Positions 16,438 through 25,942 of a DNA stretch of 64,000 bases are shown piece after piece (the stretch's first letter is position 1; the number at the start of each line of letters is the position of its first letter). This DNA comes from Methanobacterium bryantii. Its GTDB lineage: Archaea > Methanobacteriota > Methanobacteria > Methanobacteriales > Methanobacteriaceae. Where the stretch lies: the NCBI RefSeq assembly GCF_002287175.1, contig NZ_LMVM01000012.1:526608-590607 (forward strand). Reading direction: 5' to 3'. A model generated the notes under the pieces. That model saw only the letters and a list, made by a program, of their open reading frames with translations, did not search any database and was not told where the DNA came from. Made by a program: the position numbers and the translations under genes.

Positions 16438-16572
16438 TAACATTTGAAAATCTTTCAAAGTTCCTTAATCATGCACAATAATTTTGCTTAATTGGTTTTC
16501 TTTTCTCAAAAAGCAAAAATAAATCCACAAAAACTTTATTAAGTTCTTTAACTAATATAAAGACGTGATAAA

Positions 16573-16830
16573 ATGTCTATAGAACTTATAGTACTTGGAA
16601 TCATAATACTAATTGTTGCATTTGCAGCACTTGGAATTCTGTTTAAAATTGCAGGACTACTGCTTAAAATACTAGTTCATGTAATACTTGGATGGATAGT
16701 TCTGTTCCTGGTAAATATACTTCCGTTTGTCCATATCCCTATAAATATACTGACGGTTCTTATTGCAGGGTTTGGAGGAATATGGGGAGTTCTGCTTTTA
16801 ATAATCGCGCAGATATTAGGATTCTTTTAA
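16573..16830 (+). CDS. BofA-like small membrane protein
   Basis: The 85-residue protein has an N-terminal helix (residues 3-25), a short basic linker (KIAGLLLKIL), and a second hydrophobic stretch ending in an amphipathic region and a third helix. The pattern matches the pro-sigmaK processing inhibitor BofA family, which many methanogens carry although they do not sporulate. The role in archaea is unknown, perhaps modulation of a membrane protease. GTGATAAA precedes ATG 16573. It is monocistronic. Confidence 0.65.
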   Translation: MSIELIVLGIIILIVAFAALGILFKIAGLLLKILVHVILGWIVLFLVNILPFVHIPINILTVLIAGFGGIWGVLLLIIAQILGFF

Positions 16831-16930
16831 CTAAATTATCTTTTTTTAATCAATAAGAGTTAATTTCAAAAAAATAAAATTAATTTTTAAAACATACTGG
16901 CTATTGTAAAACTATTTTTGATGAGTATAT

Positions 16931-18403
16931 TCACCTAAATGCATCGTCAATGTACTTCATCATGTCAGTTGCAGTAAAATGATATTCATATTTTACTGAA
17001 GCCATGTCTCCAGCTCTTCCGTTTATGTAAGCTCCAAGACAGGCAGCTTCAAATGCATCATGTCCTTTAGCCAGTAGTCCTCCAGTGAGGCCTGCGAGGC
17101 AGTCTCCAGTTCCGCCAACTGTCATTCCGGGATTTCCAGTTTTATTTAACCTTGTTTTTTCACCGTTTGAAATGGTATCAAGAGCTCCCTTTAGGAGAAC
17201 TACACATTTATTTTCATTTGAAACCTTTGAGATAATTTCCATTTTATCTTTAAGTCCTTCTGGAACATCTAATCCGGAAAGAACTTTAAATTCTGCAGAA
17301 TGAGGGGTAACTATTACTTCATTTTCTATTTCATGGAGTATATCATTATATAATAATTTTAAACCATCGGCATCTATTACCATCGGTTTTTTAATTTCCC
17401 CTACTATTTCATTTAAAGCAGTCACAGTTTCTGCATCACGACCCATGCCGCAGCCAATTACAACTGAATCTACATTTTTTGAGAGTTCCACTATTTCATC
17501 AATGTCTTCCTCAACGATGATCTCTTCAGAAAGTGTATGGACGATAAAATCTGGTGAATATGATCTAATTGGGAGTGCTACGCTTTGAGGACATGCTACA
17601 TGGACTAAATCTACTCCCGACTTGAATGCTGCATGAGCTGCAAGTGTTGGAGCGCCTGAGTAATCTCGACTGCCGCCTATAACAAGAACTCTTCCGTTGT
17701 TACCTTTATGGGAGGTAATGTCTCTTTTTTTGAGCCTTAATAGATCTCCTTTGCCTAAAAATATTTCAGCTTCTTTTGGAATGCCTATATCATACAGGAT
17801 AACATTTCCAACATATCTAACAGCAGCTTTTTTAAGCCCTGTTTTTATTTCATGAAATGTAAGTGTGAAATCAGCTTCTACAGCTTTATCTTGTACATTC
17901 CCTGTCAAAGGATCTAATCCACTTGGTACATCAACTGCAATTTTGATACCTTCAGATTTGTTTATTATATCAATTGCACTTGAAACTGGCTCTCTAAGCT
18001 TGCCTTTAACTCCAGTTCCAAGCAGTGCATCAACTATAACTGGGGCGGTGACTTTTTTAAGTGTGGATGAATCTTCAATTGTTTTTACTTTAAGAGAATT
18101 TAGGCCTGAATTTATATTCTGGATTGCAGTCCAGTTTTGAAGAGTTTCATGGGATTTAATTCTGTCAGAGCGTCCTATAAAAAATAATTCTACATTATAA
18201 CCGTTATTTAGTAAATGCCGTGCAGCAACAAATCCGTCGCCACCATTACCTCCAGTACCTGCAAATATCACAATTTTACATGGATCTAGAATGTCAATTA
18301 TGTGATCAGCTACGGATTTACCTGCATTTTCCATAAGTGCAGACTTAGAAATGCCTAATTCTTCTGCGTTACTATCAACGGCCATCATATCCTTTGGAGT
18401 CAT
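16931..18403 (-). CDS. nnr: Bifunctional NAD(P)H-hydrate repair enzyme (epimerase and ADP-dependent dehydratase)
   Basis: The 490-residue protein combines two repair activities for hydrated NAD(P)H. The N-terminal epimerase (YjeF_N) domain shows ALMENAGKSVAD, FAGTGGNGGDGFVAARHL (residues 48-65) and DVPSGLDPLTG. The C-terminal ribokinase-like dehydratase shows VLVIGGSRDYSGAP, GCGMGRD and GNPGMTVGGTGDCLAG (about 426-441) with the catalytic Asp. It is full length and monocistronic, converging with the BofA-like gene. Confidence 0.93.
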   Translation of the reverse strand: MTPKDMMAVDSNAEELGISKSALMENAGKSVADHIIDILDPCKIVIFAGTGGNGGDGFVAARHLLNNGYNVELFFIGRSDRIKSHETLQNWTAIQNINSGLNSLKVKTIEDSSTLKKVTAPVIVDALLGTGVKGKLREPVSSAIDIINKSEGIKIAVDVPSGLDPLTGNVQDKAVEADFTLTFHEIKTGLKKAAVRYVGNVILYDIGIPKEAEIFLGKGDLLRLKKRDITSHKGNNGRVLVIGGSRDYSGAPTLAAHAAFKSGVDLVHVACPQSVALPIRSYSPDFIVHTLSEEIIVEEDIDEIVELSKNVDSVVIGCGMGRDAETVTALNEIVGEIKKPMVIDADGLKLLYNDILHEIENEVIVTPHSAEFKVLSGLDVPEGLKDKMEIISKVSNENKCVVLLKGALDTISNGEKTRLNKTGNPGMTVGGTGDCLAGLTGGLLAKGHDAFEAACLGAYINGRAGDMASVKYEYHFTATDMMKYIDDAFR

Positions 18404-18528
18404 ATTATCACGACTTATTTATCTATTAAAAGTTTAATCAATATCACTAGTTATATAATCTATAAAACAAATTATTTAATTATAACCTCTTTACTTTGAT
18501 AGATTAATATTAGCTGCATGGTGATTTA

Positions 18529-20460
18529 GTGGCCCGAATAAATCTGCTCCCAATTATAGAATCTGAAAATATGCCTATTATTTCGTATTCTATATTGATT
18601 TATGCTTTAGTTGCATTAATGGCGCTGTTTATTTATGGTATAATTGGATCCATGTATATAATGAATTTAGATATAATTAATTCTTTATATTATACTGTTA
18701 TAACGATAGCAACTGTTGGTTATGGGGATATTATCCCAATTACTCCTGTTCAAAAACTTTTTACAATAACACTGGTTTTAGGAGGAGTTGGTTTAGTTGC
18801 TTATGTATTTACTTTAGCATTAACGGTGATTTCAATGGCTGTAGAAGAAGTTACTTCTGGTTCCAGGCAAAGAAGGAGGATAGCCGCTGCTAAAAATCAT
18901 TTTATACTTTGTGGATATGGTAGAGTTGGCAGCGCGGTCTTTAAACAGCTTCAAAGAAGGAACCAGGAAGCAATAATAATTGAGAGAAATAGGAATATTA
19001 TAGAAAAAGAATTATGGGAAGAACCAGAGATTCTTGCAATTCCTGGAGATGCAACAGATGAAGACATCCTTAAATCAGCAGGGATAAAAAAAGCAAGAGG
19101 TATTATAATAGCCACAGGTGAAGATGTTGATAACCTATTCATAACTCTAACTGCAAGGGAACTGCATCCTGAGATATGGATAGTTGCAAGGGCAAGTAAA
19201 AGCGAAAATATCAAAAGACTTTACAGATCTGGTGCAGATAAAGTTATATCACCTGAAACAAGCGGTGGGGAAGATATTTATTTCGCTGCTATCCAGCCGA
19301 CCCTCATGAAAATTACCATGATGCATGGTGTTTCAAATATCAAAAAAGAAGCCGAAATAATACTGAGATATGGAGCTACCCTGGAAAATATAGAATATCA
19401 TCTACCTGAGTTTAAGGAACCCCTTGTAAGGAAAATTGAGATTTCTCAAATGGACGAATTAAATAAGTTTATGGATAGTTTAGAGCGTGATCCCGCAAGA
19501 AAAAGCTCACTGCAAAGGGTATATGAATCGGTAAGTGGAATTCATTCACATTGGATTTCAGGGCAGGACAGGGAAAGTTTGGATAGGATTGTAGGAGAAC
19601 TTAAAAAAGAAGGTTTACTTTTAGGAGTTAATTTAAACGACGATGAGATAAAAGAAGCTGCAAGAAAACATGGAAGAATTGTGGAAGTCATTGTAAAACC
19701 TGAAATTAAAATTACAGAATCTCATGCTGTTGGTGATATACGCAAAGAAGCTGAAATAATCTTAAAACACGGCTGTACAATGGAAGATATCGAATATTAT
19801 TTGCCGGGATTCCATGAATCACTCCATAGAAACATCGGATTATCCCGAATTGAAGACATGGATAACTTTTTAAAAAGTCTAAATGAGGATTCAAAAAAGA
19901 TGGAATCATTAGAAAGGCTATATTCTCTTTCAGGTGGGGGAATTCATTCCCATAGAATTACAGGGCCTGATACTAAGAGCCTGGCAAATGTTGAAAATGA
20001 GTTGAAAGCTAAAGGGTTCCTTTTAGGCGTTAATTTATCTAAAGAAGAAATAGAAACTAAAATTCGGGAATTTGGTAGGGTTGTAGAACTGCTTCTTCGA
20101 CATGAAGTAACTAATCTCGATGATAAAAAGATAATAATGGGGCTTAAAGGCAGAATTTTAGATTCAAAGCATTACCTTCCTGGAGTTAGGCAAATTGTAA
20201 CCAGAAATCTGTACATTAGCTCAGAAGAAGATGTTAAAAACTGTGAAGATGAACTTAAAAGGCCGGACGCAAGAAGGTCTGTTGAGTCATTATATAAAAT
20301 ATCACGGCAGATACATTCTCATACAGTGGCTGCACCAGACGTCAAGACCATTAAGAAAATTGAAAAAGCCCTTGATAATAAAGGCATACTTTTAGGAGTC
20401 AATTTGCCTGAAGAGAAAATATGGGAAATTGTTGAAAGTCAACCTGATGATGATGAATAA
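18529..20460 (+). CDS. Potassium channel with RCK-type NAD domain and triplicated C-terminal domain
   Basis: The 643-residue protein starts with GTG 18529 behind GGTGAT. Residues 19-110 form a two-helix ion channel with selectivity filter TVGYGD (62-67). Residues 123-265 are a TrkA-N/RCK nucleotide-binding domain (GYGRVG 129-134). In place of a usual TrkA-C domain, residues 265-643 hold three related repeats of about 120-130 residues. Each contains an HSH motif (339-341, 473-475, 596-598) and ends with LLGVNL (near 365, 498, 622). The first two repeats also share KKEAEIIL/RKEAEIIL and IEYxLP. The repeats may bind a ligand or metal that gates the channel; I do not recognise them. Confidence 0.85.
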   Translation: MARINLLPIIESENMPIISYSILIYALVALMALFIYGIIGSMYIMNLDIINSLYYTVITIATVGYGDIIPITPVQKLFTITLVLGGVGLVAYVFTLALTVISMAVEEVTSGSRQRRRIAAAKNHFILCGYGRVGSAVFKQLQRRNQEAIIIERNRNIIEKELWEEPEILAIPGDATDEDILKSAGIKKARGIIIATGEDVDNLFITLTARELHPEIWIVARASKSENIKRLYRSGADKVISPETSGGEDIYFAAIQPTLMKITMMHGVSNIKKEAEIILRYGATLENIEYHLPEFKEPLVRKIEISQMDELNKFMDSLERDPARKSSLQRVYESVSGIHSHWISGQDRESLDRIVGELKKEGLLLGVNLNDDEIKEAARKHGRIVEVIVKPEIKITESHAVGDIRKEAEIILKHGCTMEDIEYYLPGFHESLHRNIGLSRIEDMDNFLKSLNEDSKKMESLERLYSLSGGGIHSHRITGPDTKSLANVENELKAKGFLLGVNLSKEEIETKIREFGRVVELLLRHEVTNLDDKKIIMGLKGRILDSKHYLPGVRQIVTRNLYISSEEDVKNCEDELKRPDARRSVESLYKISRQIHSHTVAAPDVKTIKKIEKALDNKGILLGVNLPEEKIWEIVESQPDDDE

Positions 20461-20494
20461 AATCAGTAGGTGAAAATATGAAGGCAGAATTGCT

Positions 20495-20662
20495 GTGCAA
20501 AAAAGTCTTAAGTGTGGTTGTAAGGATAAACATATTTTGAAGGATTCATGAACAGTAGGAATTATTGGTGGGCCTCAACATAAATCATCAACAGGATATA
20601 AATCCAAAGAAGGTAAATATAGATGTTCTTCATGTGGCTATATATTTAAGAAAGAAAATTAG
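20495..20662 (+). pseudogene. Possible broken small zinc-ribbon gene
   Basis: In one frame the sequence reads KSLKCGCKDKH, meets an in-frame TGA, then continues TVGIIGGPQH and ends KYRCSSCGYIFKKEN before TAG 20660. The CxC and CxxCG pairs are what a small zinc-ribbon protein would have. No good start codon is seen. It may be a decayed gene or chance; another frame from 20565 is not convincing. Confidence 0.3.
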
Positions 20663-20680
20663 CGTATTTACTATTTTTAT

Positions 20681-21391
20681 TTATTTTATGAATATGGCGT
20701 TGCATCTGCACAGGTGGTGTAATGGGGGAAGCATTTTAACTTCATTTATATTGAATATCTTTTTATCATATGCTTTACGGCATTTTTCACATGTATTAAG
20801 AGATTTAGATATTTTGAAGTATTTATATCCTTTTTCTTTATGAATACGCCAGTTTCCAAGATTTTTTATTCTACTTATCTCATTCTTACTTATATTTTCA
20901 GCATCCTCGGAATTTAGCGATGTTTTTGATTTGATTTCATTGGTGGCGTCTATAACTCCTTTACCCTCGTTAACAACCTTTGCAAGTATTTTGATAATCT
21001 GTAGTTTTGTATGGTCATCGATTGGACCTATATATTCAAAATCATACAGTTCTGGAATTAATGCAATTTCTTTAAATATGGATCTTTGTTCTTCTACAGA
21101 AAAACCTTTTTTAGAAGGTCTTTTACTTTTTAATAGTTTAGTTAATCCGTCTGTGTGGTCAACGTTAATACTTAATTTGTGATTTCCATTTGAATCAGTA
21201 TTTTTTTCATCAGGTTCAGAATTTTTAAACGTTTCAACGATGGTTTTTACTCTTTCAGTGTTATAAGGTATATTCAACGAATCAACCTGTATTAAATCGC
21301 CTCCACATTCACATTCTTTAAAATCATCTAGTGATTCCCATTCCTGAAGCTTGTAATATCCGTTACATTTAGTACATACGATATAAGGCAA
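20681..21391 (-). CDS. Zinc-ribbon protein with C-terminal phage Mu F/SPP1 gp7-like domain
   Basis: The 236-residue protein starts with TTG 21391 behind GAAGGGATT. The N-terminus is a treble-clef-like zinc ribbon (CTKCNGYY, residues 6-13, and ECECGGDL near 27-34). The middle is a charged linker plus helices (about 95-165). The C-terminus, NTCEKCRKAYDKK through LPPLHHLCRCNAIF, matches the end of phage head morphogenesis (Mu gpF/SPP1 gp7) domains, including the CxxC and P-P-x-H-x-x-C-R-C pattern. No phage genes are nearby, so the domain seems to be used by the host. Function is unknown. Confidence 0.6.
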   Translation of the reverse strand: MPYIVCTKCNGYYKLQEWESLDDFKECECGGDLIQVDSLNIPYNTERVKTIVETFKNSEPDEKNTDSNGNHKLSINVDHTDGLTKLLKSKRPSKKGFSVEEQRSIFKEIALIPELYDFEYIGPIDDHTKLQIIKILAKVVNEGKGVIDATNEIKSKTSLNSEDAENISKNEISRIKNLGNWRIHKEKGYKYFKISKSLNTCEKCRKAYDKKIFNINEVKMLPPLHHLCRCNAIFIK

Positions 21392-21679
21392 TGTAATCCC
21401 TTCTATATGCTTATTTAAATTGGCTTAAATATTTCTGGACTCTCAAATGTTTAACAGTCAAATATTATTGATAAGGATCTACCTATTAAACTTACCTAGT
21501 CCAGTGTCATGTTAAATCATTCCCAGTTCTAGCTGCTTATATGACTACTGTTAATTATTTTTTAAAAATTTTGGAATTTTTAGTATATCTCTGTTACTAT
21601 CTAAATCCATTAAAGAAAGTATTTTTGATTAAAAGATGAAAATTGAAAGTTAATTTGGATTATACTATAAAAAAAATAT
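21392..21679. other. AT-rich intergenic region, no gene seen
   Basis: This lies between the zinc-ribbon gene (transcribed leftward) and the ftr terminator. It should hold the promoter of the zinc-ribbon gene, but no confident TATA box stands out. No ORF or repeat was recognised. Confidence 0.4.
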
Positions 21680-21719
21680 TGTCAAAAAAAGAAAGATGGT
21701 CCTCAAATGGAGTTTTGAG
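21680..21719 (-). terminator. ftr terminator
   Basis: On the - strand a 6-bp hairpin (CTCAAA 21702-21707 with TTTGAG 21714-21719) is followed by a T-rich run at about 21692-21680, just past the ftr stop codon. Confidence 0.6.
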
Positions 21720-21727
21720 AATCACAT

Positions 21728-22621
21728 TTAGAAAATTTCGTGAAGCTTGATGTTGCATGTACCGAGGTTTCCGCCGAAGTTTCCAGCGCTTATTTTTAAG
21801 ACACCTGGGACTTTGGTTGCTGCTTCGATTCCGACTTTCATTGCTTCTTTAACAGCTTCTTCGCTTACACCATCAATAACGATTTCGTATACTCCGTTTA
21901 CGTCAGCTGGGATGTCGCTTTCTTCAACTTCGTCTTTTAATGTTACACACATTTTTTCGTTGGTGGAAGCATCTAAGAATTTATATTTGTTTGATCCGAC
22001 TTTAGAACCTGAAGCTACTACTCCGCCGGGGAATGGAGTTATTGCACCTTCAACTGCTCCAATTGCATCTACTGCTGCTTCTGCTGCTATTAATGCTGAT
22101 GATTGGCTGTCTCCCATTATGAAGAAGTTTCCTCCAGCAATTCCTGATTTGATTCCGAATTCACCTTCAACTAAGAAGTCTCCGGACATTATAGGAACTG
22201 AGTAGACAGTTCTTCCATCTATGTTTAATTCTTTTTCGAAACCGTCTCCGAAGAATTTCAGTTTGAATCCTACGTTTAGTTTCTCGTCAGCATCATCAAG
22301 AGCATCGAATGCTGCTGTTGTTGCAGCGGTTAGTAAACACATTCCCACACGTTCTAATAACTCATGATCGAGTTTTTTCTTGCTCATGTTACAGATCATG
22401 ATCATGTAACCTGGTCTTCCGTCAGGGGTTTCTTCTGGCGGGACATAGCAGTCTATTCCTGCCTCTGCAGGACAACCGATAACTGATGTTCCGTAACCGG
22501 TTGCTTCTGTCGCTGCTATTTTAGCCAGCTTTTTGGTAGCTGCAGTTACAAGTATGCGTGAAACCTGTATTCCAAATGCTTCAGCAAAAGTATCTTCTAT
22601 TTCTACTCCGTTTATTTCCAT
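21728..22621 (-). CDS. ftr: Formylmethanofuran--tetrahydromethanopterin N-formyltransferase
   Basis: The 297-residue enzyme is the normal length for Ftr. It transfers the formyl group from formylmethanofuran to tetrahydromethanopterin, the second step of CO2 reduction to methane, in the cytoplasm. Recognisable segments are MEINGVEIEDTFAEAF at the N-terminus, GCPAEAGID, GEFGIKSGIAGGNFFIMG, and GNFGGNLGTCNIKLHE at the C-terminus. ATG 22621 follows GGTGAT; a frame start at 22630 is less likely. It is a single gene with its own promoter and terminator. Confidence 0.97.
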   Translation of the reverse strand: MEINGVEIEDTFAEAFGIQVSRILVTAATKKLAKIAATEATGYGTSVIGCPAEAGIDCYVPPEETPDGRPGYMIMICNMSKKKLDHELLERVGMCLLTAATTAAFDALDDADEKLNVGFKLKFFGDGFEKELNIDGRTVYSVPIMSGDFLVEGEFGIKSGIAGGNFFIMGDSQSSALIAAEAAVDAIGAVEGAITPFPGGVVASGSKVGSNKYKFLDASTNEKMCVTLKDEVEESDIPADVNGVYEIVIDGVSEEAVKEAMKVGIEAATKVPGVLKISAGNFGGNLGTCNIKLHEIF

Positions 22622-22631
22622 GATAATCACC

Positions 22632-22667
22632 GTCTGATAGTCAGTTAAAAAGAAGTTATATATTTTT
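22632..22667 (-). promoter_or_regulatory. ftr promoter
   Basis: On the - strand an archaeal TATA box AAAATATATAA lies at 22666-22656, about 35-45 bp before ATG 22621. It predicts a start near 22632 and a short leader with GGTGAT as ribosome binding site. Confidence 0.6.
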
Positions 22668-22673
22668 CTGTTT

Positions 22674-22703
22674 AACCTTGAAAATCATAGATTTTGCAAG
22701 GTT
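22674..22703. repeat. Hairpin of the 3-nt-loop family upstream of ftr
   Basis: The sequence is AACCTTG, then AAAATC-ATA-GATTTT, then CAAGGTT with one bulged G: a 13-bp stem with a 3-nt loop closed by C-G. It lies immediately upstream of the ftr TATA box. It belongs to the same hairpin family as the arrays at 28298, 39786, 48879, 58796 and 63781. Confidence 0.7.
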
Positions 22704-22900
22704 AAGCAAGAACGTACCTATGAAATGGTATGTTCTCATGTTTGATTTTTTGGTAAATTTAAAAGAGAGTTGATGATGACAATTATCTATTGGATTAAAT
22801 GGCAGATTATTGTTTTATTTAATTAAAAATGGTGTAATTTTTCACTTGAACCGTTAATTAAAAGAAATTTTATGAAATACTGTAAAGATTTTTATCTGAC

Positions 22901-24748
22901 TTAAAAAACAATCTTAAATAGAGTTCCTGTATCTTTATAAATGTTTATACTGCCTGCTAACTGTTTTACAAGGGTAGTTACCAACTGTAATCCTAATGTT
23001 TTTGTATTGTTAAAATCAATATTTTCAGGAAATCCAATTCCATCATCGGCAACTTTAAGCACGTATTTTTCATCTTGAGGATGAAATTTAATGGATATCT
23101 TTCCTTTTTGCCCCTGTACGAAAGCATGTTTTAAAGAGTTACTAACCAGTTCATTTATAATTAAACCACAGGGAACAGCAATGTCTATATTTAGAAGAAC
23201 ATCTTCTACATTAATTTCTGGCTTTATAAAGTTTTTATCAATTCCGTATGAATTAAAAAGTCCAGATAATAATCTCTGGATATAATCTGCAAAATCAATT
23301 TTTGAAAGGTCACGAGATCGATAAAGCTCTTCGTGGACCATTGCCATGGATCTAACTCGATTCCGGCTTTCATTGAGAACATTTACTGTTTTTTCATCAT
23401 TTAAATATCTAGATTGAAGATTTAAAAGAGAACTTATTATCTGCATGTTGTTCTTAACTCTATGATGAATTTCCCGTAAAAGCACTTCTTTCTCCTCTAA
23501 AGAAGATTTAAGCTGAGTTTCTACTTTTTTAAGTTCTGTAATATCGCGGGTGATATACACTGCCCCTGAAAATTCACCTTTATTATTAGAAAGGGGATTT
23601 CCAACGGTTTCTACCCAAATATAATGTCCATCAGCGTGTTTAAGCCTGTGCTGTGTTCTGTTTGGTTTTAAAGTTTGGATAACTAATTGAATCGTATCTA
23701 TAAGTATTTCAAAATCATCTGGATGGGTCATGCCGATAAATTCATAATCTCTTTTGCCAATGATATCTTCTGATTCATATCCAAGTAGATCTTTAATAGA
23801 AGGACTTACATATTCAAAAATGCCTTCACTGTTAACCTGGAACATTAAATCCAGCATATTATCTGTAATTAAGCTTAAATGTTCTTCTCTGTTTTTAATA
23901 GAATTCTCAATTTTTTTACGTTCGCTGATATCTTCGCATATAAACAATCTTCCAAAATAGAGGTCTTCTTTATCTCTGATTTGTTTAGAGAATCGTCTTA
24001 TAATTCTGCCATCTGTAAGTGAAATTTCATCTTCCAGGGTTGATCTGTTCTCTTCGTGGTGAAGCGGCGCACATGTTTCCATAAAGTATTCTTTATCTTC
24101 TGCCAAATGCAATATTTTTGATATAACCTCTTTATTTTTAAGTTTACCTTCTTCTATTTCTTTTTCAAGATCTTTTAAACCCCATAATTTACAAAAATTA
24201 TGATTAAGGTATAAAACAGAATCAGTTTTGTTATCTACAACATAAAAAGCCAGAGGAGAATTTTCTGCCACAGAGCGAATTAGATTAATGTTCCATCTTA
24301 AGTTTTTCTCGGTCTTCTTAAGTTCTGTAATATCACGGGCAGTGCTGAGAATAAGTTTCTCAGATTTTATTTCAATGAGTTTTGAATGTATTTCTACAGG
24401 TATAATTGATTTATCTTTCTTAAAATGAGTGGATTGGAATCTTAGTTCTTGTTTCACAAGTTCTTCTGATTGAAGATTTAATTTAGAAAATTCAGGAAAA
24501 TTTAAATCGTAAAGATTTGTTTTCATTAATTTATCTTTAGTATAACCCAGGAACTTGCATGCTGTTTCATTTAGGTAAAGGCAGTTTCCTTTAATATCGT
24601 GCAGGAAAATAGGATCAACATGCATGTCTAAAATACTGGTTTTTAGCCGCAGTTCTTCTTTTAAATTACTATTTTCTTCTATTTTTCCAGTAGTGGAATG
24701 TATTTTAAATTTACCCTGCTGTTTTTTAAACAGATCTTCATCATTCAT
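22901..24748 (-). CDS. PAS domain sensor histidine kinase (HisKA_2 type)
   Basis: The 615-residue protein lacks membrane segments and so is cytoplasmic. Three PAS domains occupy about residues 30-150, 155-285 and 290-410. Each is followed by a PAC-like end (such as ARDITELKK and ITRDITELKK). Next is the HisKA_2 dimerisation helix REIHHRVKNNMQ, with the phosphorylated His at 428 or 429, and an ATPase domain with NELVSNSLKHAF and DDGIGFP. ATG 24748 follows GAGGAT. No response regulator is adjacent; the nearest receiver, at 39284, lacks the phosphoacceptor. Confidence 0.88.
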   Translation of the reverse strand: MNDEDLFKKQQGKFKIHSTTGKIEENSNLKEELRLKTSILDMHVDPIFLHDIKGNCLYLNETACKFLGYTKDKLMKTNLYDLNFPEFSKLNLQSEELVKQELRFQSTHFKKDKSIIPVEIHSKLIEIKSEKLILSTARDITELKKTEKNLRWNINLIRSVAENSPLAFYVVDNKTDSVLYLNHNFCKLWGLKDLEKEIEEGKLKNKEVISKILHLAEDKEYFMETCAPLHHEENRSTLEDEISLTDGRIIRRFSKQIRDKEDLYFGRLFICEDISERKKIENSIKNREEHLSLITDNMLDLMFQVNSEGIFEYVSPSIKDLLGYESEDIIGKRDYEFIGMTHPDDFEILIDTIQLVIQTLKPNRTQHRLKHADGHYIWVETVGNPLSNNKGEFSGAVYITRDITELKKVETQLKSSLEEKEVLLREIHHRVKNNMQIISSLLNLQSRYLNDEKTVNVLNESRNRVRSMAMVHEELYRSRDLSKIDFADYIQRLLSGLFNSYGIDKNFIKPEINVEDVLLNIDIAVPCGLIINELVSNSLKHAFVQGQKGKISIKFHPQDEKYVLKVADDGIGFPENIDFNNTKTLGLQLVTTLVKQLAGSINIYKDTGTLFKIVF

Positions 24749-24922
24749 GCACAATCCTCTAATTTAAGATGTTTATTAGAGTATAGCATATAATAATATT
24801 TAAAATATTATCAATTTCATATTTAAAATCGATAAATAGAAAAAATATTGTACATTGAGCTTATTTTTACTAAAAAGTAGAGTTGAGCATATCTCAGGAT
24901 TATTTTAGGTATTCTGATTTTG

Positions 24923-25942
24923 TCAACTGTTTTTACTAAAAATTTTGTCTACAACGCCTGTTCCAAAATAAGGAAGTACAGCAGTACCTATGATTGTGGT
25001 CATCCAGAATGAAATCAGCCTTTCAACTATAGTTGCTGCAGCACTTATGGATGGTGGAACACCTGCAGCAGAAAATAAAATTATCATTACACCATCAACT
25101 GCACCCAGGCCTCCTGGAAGAAGGGGTATCATTCCAAGCAGGGTAGAAATTATAAAAACTTCTGCTATTAATAGGAGCGATACTTCCGCGTTGAATGCGG
25201 AAAATACAATGTAAACTCTTAATATTTCAAAAATCCAGATTACAAAGGAAAGTGGGAGTCCATACATCAAAACATTTCTATCTTTTATCATGGTTCTCAT
25301 GCTGTTTTGGAAACCATGAATAACAGTTAATGCTTTTTCTTCAAGTGTACTGTGTTCCTTTCTAGAAAATCGTTTTATTACCTTTACAAGCCATAATGTG
25401 GCTTTTTTACCGAATTCTTTATTTATGGACATGTATAATGCCACTATAAATAGAATAAGCAGGGCTATAACTGCAATTGTAAGGCCTATTACTACCAGTT
25501 CTGATAAAGTCATGAATAAAACTAGAGAAATTATGGTTATAACGGCTAGAACCATGAAAGGAAATGTATCAAGTCCTCTATCTGCTATCACTGTTGCAAA
25601 AGACTTTTCGAAGGTTGTTTTTGAGTATTTACTTAATATATATCCCCTTACTGGCTCTCCTCCTCCTCTTCCGCTTGGAGTTAGGTTATTAATAGCCATA
25701 CCTACCATTAACATGGGAAGGAGATGAATTTTTTTAATGTTAATGTCTACAGAATTCACATTTATTGCCCATCGCTGGGTCCATAAACCATAAATTGCAA
25801 ACTGTATAAGTACTGCAAGAATCAGATACCATGGATTTGCTAATTCAACTGCACTTACAATTTTGCTTGGCCCTATAATCAGAACCATAGCTGCGAGAAT
25901 CCCAAATCCTACGAGTGATAAGATCAAAGTGCTATGTTTCAT
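24923..25942 (-). CDS. Flippase-like domain protein (lysylphosphatidylglycerol synthase TM family)
   Basis: The 339-residue protein has about eight membrane helices. It contains the family segments NNLTPSGRGGGEPVRGY (about residues 80-96) and LLPGGLGAVDGVMIILF near residues 274-290. The family (UPF0104/AglD-like) is linked to lipid or polyprenol flipping or transfer in archaea; the soluble synthase domain of MprF is absent. Monocistronic as far as can be seen. Confidence 0.8.
   Translation of the reverse strand: MKHSTLILSLVGFGILAAMVLIIGPSKIVSAVELANPWYLILAVLIQFAIYGLWTQRWAINVNSVDINIKKIHLLPMLMVGMAINNLTPSGRGGGEPVRGYILSKYSKTTFEKSFATVIADRGLDTFPFMVLAVITIISLVLFMTLSELVVIGLTIAVIALLILFIVALYMSINKEFGKKATLWLVKVIKRFSRKEHSTLEEKALTVIHGFQNSMRTMIKDRNVLMYGLPLSFVIWIFEILRVYIVFSAFNAEVSLLLIAEVFIISTLLGMIPLLPGGLGAVDGVMIILFSAAGVPPSISAAATIVERLISFWMTTIIGTAVLPYFGTGVVDKIFSKNS

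Noticed and set aside
20565..20843. ORF of 92 codons on the + strand after the K+ channel gene
   Set aside because: It overlaps the end of the zinc-ribbon/phage-type gene on the other strand and reads as low-complexity hydrophobic and aromatic residues; a zinc-ribbon remnant in another frame explains the first part better.
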